This document shows, piece after piece, positions 26,410-35,213 of a DNA stretch of 59,816 nucleotides (the first letter of the stretch is position 1; each line of letters starts with the position of its first letter). Location of the stretch: assembly GCA_028822935.1 (NCBI GenBank), contig JAPKCM010000027.1:1-59816 (forward strand). Direction: 5' to 3'. Position numbers and translations under genes: made by a program. Under the pieces are notes generated by a model that did no database searches, was not told the DNA's origin, and saw only the letters and a program-made list of their open reading frames with translations. This DNA is from Akkermansiaceae bacterium. GTDB lineage: Bacteria; Verrucomicrobiota; Verrucomicrobiia; Verrucomicrobiales; Akkermansiaceae.

Positions 26410-28701
26410 TTATGGACTTTCAACACGGAAGAAGAGCTTTCCATTTGCTCTTCCTGTCACGTCAATTTCCACCCGTCCAATTCCTTCCGCTGATGTCTGT
26501 CCACTTGTTCCATTGGTGGGCGCTTCGGTATTCGGAAAACCATCGAGCGCCTCAGAAGATTGCACCTGATAAGCCGTGTTCGGCGATCCCTGAAAATCGA
26601 GCGACACGGTCGACGCATTCACAAAGCTGATTTGCGTCACCGTAACAGAACCGAAAGGAACATCGCTCGGCGCGACCGCCTCATTGTGAAGACGGATATA
26701 GTCAACATCCCAATCGCCACTCAAGTCAGCCGAAAAATCACCTATTAGAAAACCTCCTCCACGATAAAACGAAGGTTCGGAGCCATCCACCCCTCCACCT
26801 TGAGTAACCGTATTTCCATAAAGTAAGACGCCATTTCGCCAGACCCAGAAACGTTGTTCTTCCTCCACGTAGGCAATCCGAAAAACCGTCATACCCGCCG
26901 TGTTGCTTGCCGTCGAAATGATCTCGTCCCCCATTGCAGAGCTCACTTCATCTTCGTTGATATTGAGACGAAAGGCTGTTTGATCCGGAGGATTGATGAA
27001 CATTCCAAAACCACCTAAATCAAAACCGGGAGTAGCGATCGTTCCCGCTTTCAACTGAAGCGCAACCTCGACCGTAAAGTCACCACTGAGAGCCTCACGG
27101 GAAACGCTCCCACCGTAGTCACTGCGAAAGAGCGCTTCCGGCAAGCCCGCGGCTTGGTTCGAAGAAGCAATCCCGTTCGCATATGTTTGTGGAATGAACA
27201 TCTCCTGATCCACTCCCGTCGCTTGTGCAGGAGCCGCATACCAATCCTCAATTCCAGCCAAATCAAGATCTTGGTTGCTCGGATTTTCATCCATTTCATA
27301 GAGAAAATCGAAACCCTCCGAGGCCAACGCATTGGGCACTCCCGCAAAGGCTTGTGTCGTCACTGACTCCGTCGTTGGAGACCAAGCAGCACCTACTGAG
27401 TTCTCGGAAAATGCCCGATAAAAATAAGTCGCTCCTCCGAGAAGATCCAAAACAGACTGCGAAAAGTCCCCTCCCGAAAACCCCACAAAGACAGAAGATT
27501 CCCAAGCCCCGGCATTAGTCCCTTCATCAGTCGTTCCGTAGAAAATAGTCACTTCAGGATCATCATTTCCACTGTCGGTCACCATTCCCTTGAAAGTCGC
27601 CTGTCCGGCTTCCTCGGATGTTCCAGCCAGCACCGCAATTGCTGGAGTCATCGCCTGCCTTGAGGTCACTGACTCCGTCGTAGGGGACCAAACATTCCCC
27701 GCACTATTTTCAGCAAAGGCCCGGTAGAATACCGTCGTGTTGCTATTGAGAGAATCTAGGGCTCTCGAGAACTCCCCTCCCTTGCGCCCTAGGTCGACAA
27801 AATCATCCCAAGATCCGGGATCTATCCCGCCATCCTTGGCACCATAGTAGAGCGTCACAACAGGATTCTCATTTCCAGCATCCGTAACCTCCCCGGTCAT
27901 CAAGACACGAGAAGAACTTACATCTGTTCCCGGAGTGACAACTACAGACGGCTCGGTGGCAGGATTGACTTCCGTCGTCTCAACCACCATCGAGTTCCAC
28001 ACTGCGGATCCTTGCCCTCCAGTAGAGCCCGAGCCCATAAAGATCGTGCTCCGGTCGGGGTCCGCAATCGAAGGTGAAATGGTCGCAGTGCCCGCGCCGT
28101 AATCAAGCTCGGCAGTTTCCGAAGCAGCATCATAAGTGATCGAGTAGGTTCCAAACGCATCCAAGACGACTCCCGTATTATACTGGGTTCCACTGACATC
28201 CAGAAGGATCTCGTTCAGCTCATTGACCCGGTGAACCACGCGAAAGCTATTCACGTCATCCATATCAAAATACAAGAGGAGCGCGTTCTGCCGAGCCTGG
28301 TTAGGCGCTCCGTAGTATCCCTCGACCTCGCCTCCATCAATCCTCACTGCATCCAAATCCAGTGCAATCGTCCAAGTCATCTTCCAACTGGGAGCCGCAG
28401 TGAGGGCCGCAATAATGGGAGTGGTATCCTGCAAATAAATTGCCGGCGCACCTCCGGTTCCATCCACTGTTCTCCAGCCGCCTCCAAAATCGCTTCCTAT
28501 TCCCGTTCCCGCATCAAAGCCATCCGCGAAAGCACCTCCGGTTCCGTCGAAGCTCCATCCCTGGCTTTCGGGATCGGCTGCTCCGGTAAGATCGGAAGTG
28601 GCAATTCCCGACTCATAGCTCAGCAAAACATCCCCCGCTGACGAGCCTGCTCCTAAAAGCATGAGGAAAAGCGTTAAAACAATACTGACGTGTGTTTTCA
28701 T
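26410..28701 (-). CDS. Secreted beta-sandwich protein with two FN3-like repeats
   Basis: 763-residue exported protein starting at ATG 28701, with GAGGG just upstream and signal peptide MKTHVSIVLTLFLMLLGAG. The N-terminal third is a LamG-like beta sandwich (WKMTWTIALDLDAVRIDGG). Two tandem repeats of about 97 residues follow, each running from VxMTGEVTDAGN / FKGMVTDSGN to FYRAFxENSxGxxWSPTTES, which resemble fibronectin type III folds. The C-terminal third is a second LamG-like sandwich (FWVWRNGVLLYGN, SGDWDVDYIRLHNEA) and an adhesin-like tail. No enzyme motif. The earlier in-frame start at 28806 lacks a signal-like beginning. Role in adhesion or glycan binding is a guess. Confidence 0.75.
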   Translation of the reverse strand: MKTHVSIVLTLFLMLLGAGSSAGDVLLSYESGIATSDLTGAADPESQGWSFDGTGGAFADGFDAGTGIGSDFGGGWRTVDGTGGAPAIYLQDTTPIIAALTAAPSWKMTWTIALDLDAVRIDGGEVEGYYGAPNQARQNALLLYFDMDDVNSFRVVHRVNELNEILLDVSGTQYNTGVVLDAFGTYSITYDAASETAELDYGAGTATISPSIADPDRSTIFMGSGSTGGQGSAVWNSMVVETTEVNPATEPSVVVTPGTDVSSSRVLMTGEVTDAGNENPVVTLYYGAKDGGIDPGSWDDFVDLGRKGGEFSRALDSLNSNTTVFYRAFAENSAGNVWSPTTESVTSRQAMTPAIAVLAGTSEEAGQATFKGMVTDSGNDDPEVTIFYGTTDEGTNAGAWESSVFVGFSGGDFSQSVLDLLGGATYFYRAFSENSVGAAWSPTTESVTTQAFAGVPNALASEGFDFLYEMDENPSNQDLDLAGIEDWYAAPAQATGVDQEMFIPQTYANGIASSNQAAGLPEALFRSDYGGSVSREALSGDFTVEVALQLKAGTIATPGFDLGGFGMFINPPDQTAFRLNINEDEVSSAMGDEIISTASNTAGMTVFRIAYVEEEQRFWVWRNGVLLYGNTVTQGGGVDGSEPSFYRGGGFLIGDFSADLSGDWDVDYIRLHNEAVAPSDVPFGSVTVTQISFVNASTVSLDFQGSPNTAYQVQSSEALDGFPNTEAPTNGTSGQTSAEGIGRVEIDVTGRANGKLFFRVESP

Positions 28702-28876
28702 TCCCTCACCATAGCTCCCTTCATTAAGACTAGACAAAAAGACTTCTCCTGGTTTTAAAAATAGACCAGATGGCACGTCCATAAAAGAACCACTCTTACC
28801 ACTCATGAAACCTTCTATAAAGGCAGAGCCAAATGATCGGTCAAATTCCTCGTAATTTAATCACAAAACCAGATTT

Positions 28877-30343
28877 TCACTCCGGCGGGAAGCTGTCGAG
28901 ATACCTCCATCGCCACTGCTTCCTAGCCTTATAATTGATCTTTCTTCCTTCCTCTTCCTGCAAAAGCCACTGCTTGACCATTTCTGTATCATTAAATGGA
29001 TCACCAACCTCTACTTGGCGCCGTTTCATTCGCGATTTGAGATCTCCCAAGACATCTTTATATTTTGGATCTCTTGATAAATTGATGAATTCATCCGGAT
29101 CCTTCCTCAAATCGTAGAGTTCAAACGTCGGTGGGTTCAAGTAAGTGGCATAGCTCGCCTTGACCGTTGAGGAACTCTCTTCGATCTCATCCATCGTAGA
29201 TCCGGCAATAAAGTGAGCATTATGCTGATGGAGATAAGCCTGCGCACTCCGATTCACTCCCTGGCCGGACGGCGTATAAATGAGTTTGTATTGCTCCGTT
29301 CTCAACGCCAACTGGAGACACCCGATCACAGGGGCCGATCCAGTCGCGACTGCCAATAAATCTTTTCTCCACTGAGCAGGGTCTTCTCCTCGTAAAAAAG
29401 GCCACAAGGACGCACCCGATTGCTTCTTGGGAGCCTCCACTCTCGCCGCCTCACAAATCGTCGGCAACAAGTCCACCACACTCGCCATTTCTTTCCGCAC
29501 CCCCACCCTCACCTGACCGGGCCAGCGAACGATCATTGGAATGCGTAATCCCGCATCATAGACACTCGTTTTCCCTCGCGAGAATTGAGCCCCGTGATCT
29601 CCAATATAAATAATAAGGGTGTTCTCTATTTTTCCCGCCTCTTCCAAATTCTGCAACAAATCACCCACCATCGAATCCAAACGATTCATACAATTGTAGT
29701 AGTTCGCCGTCGCCTCCCTCAGCCTCTTCGAGTCGCATCCCACCCAAGGCAGAGGCTTCACCTCTTTTCCTTTTAAAAGATCACCATCTTCAGGAAGTCC
29801 TCCCGTCTGTTTGATCAATGGAAAGTGAGCATCTGGATAGTTGATCGACAAGAAAAACGGCGCCTCACCGCCTTTAAAAAACTCAGACGCTTTTTCGGCA
29901 TAGGCCCTCAAATTTTTCCTCCCAAAATTCGCACCCGAGATCGCCCGAAAATCGATGTGCGGACGAAAGGCATTCTCTGGATTGACATGCAGCTTCCCAA
30001 TCAAACCCGTGCGATATCCCCCGGCCTTAAGAAGACTAAAGACATTCGGCCAGTCTTGATACATGGCATACTTGTGAGTCGCCAGGCCAAGTTGTCCGTT
30101 GATGGCAGGATCAAGTCCCGTGAGAAAACAAGCCCGGGATGGACTACAGACCGAGTAGGGCGTGAAGGCATTTTCAAAACGGCACCCTTCCTTCGCGAGC
30201 CCATCGAGCACCGGAGTCCTGGCATAGGGGTCTCCGTAGCACCCCAGCTCCGGACCATTGTCTTCCGAGACAATGAGCAAAATATTCGGACGCCCGCCGA
30301 AGACCGGCTGAAGCAGAATACCGCATACTAATAGGAATTTCAT
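28877..30343 (-). CDS. Secreted sulfatase, N-sulfoglucosamine sulfohydrolase-like
   Basis: 488-residue type I sulfatase. A short signal peptide (MKFLLVCGILLQPVFG) precedes IVSEDNGPELGCYG, in which SEDNGP replaces the common DD pair as in heparan N-sulfatase-like enzymes. The formylglycine motif is CSPSRACFLTG (Cys 66, Arg 70). GDHGAQFSRGKTSVYDAGLRIP is split here only to note the metal-binding DHG and the following Lys. The C-terminal YDLRKDPDEFINLS block is typical. Its ATG overlaps the sialidase stop by four bases (30340-30343), so it is the last gene of the esterase-sialidase-sulfatase operon and probably clears sulfated glycans that block sialidase or later steps. Confidence 0.92.
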   Translation of the reverse strand: MKFLLVCGILLQPVFGGRPNILLIVSEDNGPELGCYGDPYARTPVLDGLAKEGCRFENAFTPYSVCSPSRACFLTGLDPAINGQLGLATHKYAMYQDWPNVFSLLKAGGYRTGLIGKLHVNPENAFRPHIDFRAISGANFGRKNLRAYAEKASEFFKGGEAPFFLSINYPDAHFPLIKQTGGLPEDGDLLKGKEVKPLPWVGCDSKRLREATANYYNCMNRLDSMVGDLLQNLEEAGKIENTLIIYIGDHGAQFSRGKTSVYDAGLRIPMIVRWPGQVRVGVRKEMASVVDLLPTICEAARVEAPKKQSGASLWPFLRGEDPAQWRKDLLAVATGSAPVIGCLQLALRTEQYKLIYTPSGQGVNRSAQAYLHQHNAHFIAGSTMDEIEESSSTVKASYATYLNPPTFELYDLRKDPDEFINLSRDPKYKDVLGDLKSRMKRRQVEVGDPFNDTEMVKQWLLQEEEGRKINYKARKQWRWRYLDSFPPE

Positions 30344-32316
30344 TTTACGAGTTCACTTAGGGGGAAGCGTAGAAAATAGATCTCGGCAGGACCCTCATAG
30401 AGAACGCCCACGTAATCATCGCCAATTGGGGCAAGACAGGAGTAGCCACTGCCATTCCGCGCATCGTAAAGCGTATGCATCTCCTCCGGCCAAGTCATCC
30501 CCTCATCATCGGACATCTTGAGTGTCATATTGTATCGACCGCGTCGCGTGTTGGGATTTGAAAAGACGAAGCGTTCGCCTACTCGAAGCAAACTCGCCAT
30601 GCACACCGGCTCGTTGAGCCCCTTCCGATCAGTCGGATGAAGATCCCACGTTTTCCCTAAGTCTTTTGTGACTCCCACCGTCCGGGCTCCGCCACGGTTG
30701 TCGCGGCAATTCAGCATCAACGACCCGTCCTTGAGTTCAACAACCTGCGCCTCTGTCGTATTCGACTTGATTCCCGATCCAACCACCCACGTTTCCCCAT
30801 GATCCTTGCTGTATAAAATAGTAGAATAAGGAGTGCCAATTTTTCGTCCGTTCGCACGCTTGTTGCCATCCTGATACTGGGCCGCAAATACGATCGTGCC
30901 ATCCTTCATCGTGATCCCCGCACCTGGTCCCTGAAGCAGAAAATGCCATTCCGGCTTCTTGACCTGCTCTGTGATATTGATCGGCTTGGACCAATTCAGT
31001 CCATCATCATCGCTGTATGCCAACATCAACTGCCCGGTTTCCTCCGGCGTCATTCCCTGTCCCGATCCATGCCACGAGCGATTCCCGTGACTCCAGGTTC
31101 CAATAACCCAGATCCTCCCGTTCGTCTTGTCCACCAGGACTGCTGGATCGCCCACTCCGTCGTAGCGCCATTTGGGATCATTCCCCATGTCCATCACGAC
31201 CTTCATCTTATCCCACGTCTGGCCTCCGTCCGTGCTCCGACTCATCCCGACATCAATATCTCCCGGAAGATCTCCTCCAGTCCGATAGCGCACATCGTAT
31301 ACCCCGATCAACGTTCCCTTATTTGTCGTCGCCAAACCCGGGATCCGAAAAGCTTTCGATCCATCATCGCCATGCTGTCGCACTGCATATCCAATGCGCT
31401 GAGATACTGGAGGCGATGTCACTTCCGGTGTGATCACCTTACCCTCGGCAAACTTCACACCGAGCACCCGGCCATCTACTTTTCCATCGAGACTCGCAGA
31501 ATCATTCAACTCCACGGAAACCCAGAAAAAATTCTCGCCCCCCAGCAAAGTCGCCTCTCCTTCACAAATCCATTCTCCTCCCGTAAATTTTGCCTCACCA
31601 AAAAGTTCACCCGTTCCAGCCTTCATGTTTCCACCGGAATTGAGCACCCGCACGGCCTTCACCGCATCTGGATCACTCGTTCCCTTCAAATCAATCTTCA
31701 GAGCCTCAATCTTCAAAGCCTCCCCCCTCCCCTTTGTGGTCACCACCAATCCAAGAACCGGATTGTCCTTCTTTCGAATCAGGACCGGAATGACCGGCTG
31801 AATCGCGGTGATCTTTTCCACCACCATTGGCTGCACTTTCTCGATGACGAGATCATCGATCATCAAGCCCGTCTTAACTGGACTTGTCGCGCTGAAACGG
31901 ACCCGCTCAAGACCCGGCGGCAAAGGGATTTCCACCAAAGTTAAAAATCCACCCACTTTGATTCGCTTGTCATCATTGTAAATCTCCTCCCACTCACCAG
32001 CACCCTGGCCCTCAATACGAAAGGAAAACGGACCCCTGCTTGTCCAGCGCTCCGCCCAAAAGGAAAGGATCACCTTGTCTTTGATTTTCTCTCTAAGTTC
32101 GAGAACGACCTCCTGCTTCTCTCCCCCCATAAGACGAAGACTCCTCTTCCCGCCCTTCGTATGATCTCCGTTGATCTCCGCCTGCCCAGGTGCCGTCGAC
32201 CATGTTCCAAGCTTACTTTTTAATGAGTCAAAACCACCCACTTTGAAGGACTCGAAATCTTCTCCACCTGACAGCCAGGTTCCCGCTAAAAGTACCAATA
32301 AGGTCAATCGCTTCAT
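30340..32316 (-). CDS. Secreted exo-alpha-sialidase (GH33, BNR repeats)
   Basis: 658-residue sialidase from the ATG at 32316, preceded by AGGTGAC. Signal peptide MKRLTLLVLLAGTWLSGG; a jelly-roll-like N-terminal part (about 20-170) that may bind carbohydrate, a linker domain, and the six-bladed propeller from about residue 310. The catalytic arginine block is AFRIPGLATT (FRIP), and Asp boxes are SRSTDGGQTW, AYSDDDGLNW and YSKDHGETW. These are the hallmarks of GH33, which releases terminal sialic acids. The next gene overlaps by four bases. Preceded by an esterase gene that may remove O-acetyl groups first. Product would feed the lyase operon at 40-45 kb. Confidence 0.93.
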   Translation of the reverse strand: MKRLTLLVLLAGTWLSGGEDFESFKVGGFDSLKSKLGTWSTAPGQAEINGDHTKGGKRSLRLMGGEKQEVVLELREKIKDKVILSFWAERWTSRGPFSFRIEGQGAGEWEEIYNDDKRIKVGGFLTLVEIPLPPGLERVRFSATSPVKTGLMIDDLVIEKVQPMVVEKITAIQPVIPVLIRKKDNPVLGLVVTTKGRGEALKIEALKIDLKGTSDPDAVKAVRVLNSGGNMKAGTGELFGEAKFTGGEWICEGEATLLGGENFFWVSVELNDSASLDGKVDGRVLGVKFAEGKVITPEVTSPPVSQRIGYAVRQHGDDGSKAFRIPGLATTNKGTLIGVYDVRYRTGGDLPGDIDVGMSRSTDGGQTWDKMKVVMDMGNDPKWRYDGVGDPAVLVDKTNGRIWVIGTWSHGNRSWHGSGQGMTPEETGQLMLAYSDDDGLNWSKPINITEQVKKPEWHFLLQGPGAGITMKDGTIVFAAQYQDGNKRANGRKIGTPYSTILYSKDHGETWVVGSGIKSNTTEAQVVELKDGSLMLNCRDNRGGARTVGVTKDLGKTWDLHPTDRKGLNEPVCMASLLRVGERFVFSNPNTRRGRYNMTLKMSDDEGMTWPEEMHTLYDARNGSGYSCLAPIGDDYVGVLYEGPAEIYFLRFPLSELVK

Positions 32317-32383
32317 GTCACCTACAGTGACGCTCAATCTCGAAATTGCCTTTCACTTCTCAGCTGGTTTTTTTAGCCAACCA

Positions 32384-34996
32384 CTATGGCAAACTCACAC
32401 ACACACGGTAAAAACTCCGTGGTCCTGTCAAAGCCTCCCCAGTCAGCGTTAAGTCGCCGCCATTTCCAAGCACCGGTCCGTCAATGAGCATCCAAGGATC
32501 GGCGTTGCCTAGATCATCCGACTGATAGAGCCCGTAGTTTCTCCTTACCGAACTCTCTTTAAAGACTACCTGCGCTAGGCCGTCCGCCTCAACAATCGTT
32601 CTGGTCGAAACAAACGACATCGGATCAGTAGGATCAGTATCCGCCAAATACTCCTCTAAATTTCGATTCCGATCACCGTCTCCATCCTCACCCGGAAGCG
32701 CAGCGGTGAGATTTCCAAAATACTCAATCTCAAAGGCATCCGAAATCCCGTCTCCATCAACGTCCGCGCCGAGTGGTAAATAGCCATCGCTCTGATCATA
32801 GCAGATCGAGGCAATATCCACGCTATAGTTGTTGCCAAAGGAGCCACCTGTCCGATCTCCCAAGACGATTCGACTGTCAGCGCCCGCTAAATCGTAACTC
32901 GCCCCGTCCGTGGGAGTCAGCCTCACTCCGTCCCTCCATACGTGATATTTCGAAGCGCTGCTGTCATGCACAACGCGCCATTGATGAAATTCACCGTCGA
33001 GGTTGTTGTGCGCCACATTAAAATCTCCAGCCCCGTTGTCCTGAGTCCGGTCACCGAAAACATCGACAATGATTCGCTGAGATCCCGTGCCCAACCAGAT
33101 CGAGAAGCCAGATGGATTCACCTGAAATTTCATCTCAATCTCAAAGGTCCAGTCCCCATCATTCCCCGTGTTCCAAGTCGTCGTTCCACCATCCTTGCTC
33201 GAAGCGATTCCTTCCAACCACTCACCCGCGCCGTTGATGTGGGTTCGATTAAAAATCGTCCCCACCAGAGACTCCGTCGTTGCCGCTGCGCTGACTTCCG
33301 CCCATCCATTAATGAACTCGGCGCCATTGAAAATTTCGTTTCCCAAAAAACAGACCGCAAGATCTTTTCGCTCTGTCACTGGGAAAATTGTTTCGACTTC
33401 TACCAACTCTTCCGGAGACAACCCAAGGCCTTCCGCGATCCGCCTCGCCACGAAGATCTCACCTGTCGTATTCGGGTGCACCTCGTCGTGCGTCAACGCC
33501 ACCGGATCGAAGCCAGTAGAGGCATCGATCACCCACACCGCCGAGGTTGCTGATGCTCTATTCTTCGTGTCCGCCAAGGGCTGCAACAATCTGTTGAACG
33601 TATCCACGTTGACTTGGAGAACTGCTGTCTGATCAGTGTGCAGAAGGTAATTCAAGAAAATGCTCACATTCGTATTTGCTGCTCGGATTTGATCAATCAT
33701 CGTCGAAACATCGTTCCGCAATTGCGTAGGCGTTCCGCCGTCCGCTAGGTCGTTGATCCCAATCATGATTACCACGCTGTCTGGAACATAGATCGTCCCG
33801 GTGTTTCCCGATCCCGATGCGCCCGGATCCGGATAGGCCACAAAATTTCCCGATGAACTCAGTTCATACTGCGCCGCCTGCCCCGTCCAATTTAAGATCG
33901 TTCCCTCACCTCGGTTTCTACTTCTTCGATTCGACGGCAGAGGCACCCGACCATTCTCCCAAAAGGCCCTCCAACTAAAGTGGCCTTCATTCACGTTCAC
34001 AAAAACCTCGCCTTCATAGTCAGGAGTCGCTCCCGCGTTGTTCTGATAAGCGCCCGTGACAGAACCGGTGAAGGTGTAATTAGCATTTGAATCGACGAGA
34101 TGTTTGAAAAGCGCATAGCGAAAGCTGGGATAGCCCAAGCCTCCCTGCACGATCGAGTCGCCCATAAACACCAGCTTCCCATAGTTCGGGGTGACCACTT
34201 CGACCGCAAAGAATTCCTGCGCAAATCGTTTTCCGATTGTCAGCTTCGCCGCCTTATCAAAATGCAACCCGTCATAGAGCTGCCCTTGCAGATCTAAATT
34301 CTCGAAATAGCTGATCATCGGATCACCCGCTGCCAGCCCCGCTTGCTTCGCTCTCACTGCATTGCGATTCCCTCCCGCTGCTGCGATCCCACCCGCGACC
34401 GCGTGCATCGACGAGGCGTTCGTAAGATCTGTCCGGAGATTCGTAACCAGCTCCGAGAGCCGCACATCCGCAATCACGGCCTCCCCTCCGGAGTCACTCT
34501 CTCCCTGCACGTAGAGAAAGCCGATGATTTCAAAGGTATCTCCATTGGCCGTCAACAGAGCCGTCGCTGCGTCCACCGTATCTTTGACGTGGGCATACAT
34601 TTGACCGCTACCGCTCTTCGACCAATTTGAGTTCCCTCCCCCTCCTCGGCTTGCCTTGATAAGGCCAAAGTCTCTCACCCCCGCCCGATACAAAGTCCGC
34701 GCAAAGTTAATTTCCGGCCCCCAATGCGTTGCGCTCCCAGGATAGAATCCTCCCTGTTGGTCCTGTAAGGTCGTCCAAGCTCCACCAGAATCTCCGATCG
34801 AGTTCGAGGCATCCGCCACATTGTCCCAGAAGAACAGAACATGGTCATCCGCGGGATCACTCTCCGATGTCGGATCCGCCTCGCCACCCGCCGTTGTCCC
34901 CAACGAATTGGACTGCCCGGTCAACACAAATAGCTTGTAGTGCTTACCGCTCGCCACTGCGATTGACGCCAAATAAAGAAGAATCAGGACTCTCAC
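32384..34996 (-). CDS. Double SGNH esterase: sialate O-acetylesterase-like plus GDSL, with LamG-like tail
   Basis: 870-residue secreted protein with a GTG start at 34996 and a short signal peptide. Domain 1 (about 20-265) is of the sialate O-acetylesterase/SASA type: FVLTGQSNSLG with the nucleophile Ser (about 29), FLYVQGESDSGG and a DGLHF block. Domain 2 (about 270-525) is a second SGNH hydrolase: LVFMGDSIVQGGLGYP, MIGINDLADGG and DEVHPNTTGE. Residues 560-740 form a LamG-like sandwich (FHQWRVVHDSSASKYHVW), and a C-terminal DGDGISDAFE / LADTDPTDPM segment looks like a calcium-binding linker. It lies 67 bases upstream of the sialidase and likely acts with it by deacetylating sialic acids. Which domain has which substrate is unknown. 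Confidence 0.82.
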   Translation of the reverse strand: MRVLILLYLASIAVASGKHYKLFVLTGQSNSLGTTAGGEADPTSESDPADDHVLFFWDNVADASNSIGDSGGAWTTLQDQQGGFYPGSATHWGPEINFARTLYRAGVRDFGLIKASRGGGGNSNWSKSGSGQMYAHVKDTVDAATALLTANGDTFEIIGFLYVQGESDSGGEAVIADVRLSELVTNLRTDLTNASSMHAVAGGIAAAGGNRNAVRAKQAGLAAGDPMISYFENLDLQGQLYDGLHFDKAAKLTIGKRFAQEFFAVEVVTPNYGKLVFMGDSIVQGGLGYPSFRYALFKHLVDSNANYTFTGSVTGAYQNNAGATPDYEGEVFVNVNEGHFSWRAFWENGRVPLPSNRRSRNRGEGTILNWTGQAAQYELSSSGNFVAYPDPGASGSGNTGTIYVPDSVVIMIGINDLADGGTPTQLRNDVSTMIDQIRAANTNVSIFLNYLLHTDQTAVLQVNVDTFNRLLQPLADTKNRASATSAVWVIDASTGFDPVALTHDEVHPNTTGEIFVARRIAEGLGLSPEELVEVETIFPVTERKDLAVCFLGNEIFNGAEFINGWAEVSAAATTESLVGTIFNRTHINGAGEWLEGIASSKDGGTTTWNTGNDGDWTFEIEMKFQVNPSGFSIWLGTGSQRIIVDVFGDRTQDNGAGDFNVAHNNLDGEFHQWRVVHDSSASKYHVWRDGVRLTPTDGASYDLAGADSRIVLGDRTGGSFGNNYSVDIASICYDQSDGYLPLGADVDGDGISDAFEIEYFGNLTAALPGEDGDGDRNRNLEEYLADTDPTDPMSFVSTRTIVEADGLAQVVFKESSVRRNYGLYQSDDLGNADPWMLIDGPVLGNGGDLTLTGEALTGPRSFYRVCVSLP

Positions 34997-35213
34997 GAGC
35001 CCATTCTACTCCCCTTCTCCCCACTCATTGATCGATCATAGAACTGGTCTCTCTAACCCACCAGCCGTTCAGTTTCACCATTGCCGCAGCGCAAAGCGGC
35101 CGCTTGGATCATCGAGAGTTCAACCATTCTCCATGAGAAACAGCATCCTCCCGCAAAAGAACGAGCACTTTTTCGCTAATGTCTCTACCTCATCCCACGT
35201 AAGGTTATCCTCG

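Noticed and set aside
30943-31944. 333-codon plus-strand frame
   Set aside because: Antisense of the sialidase gene; no signal, domain or start site.
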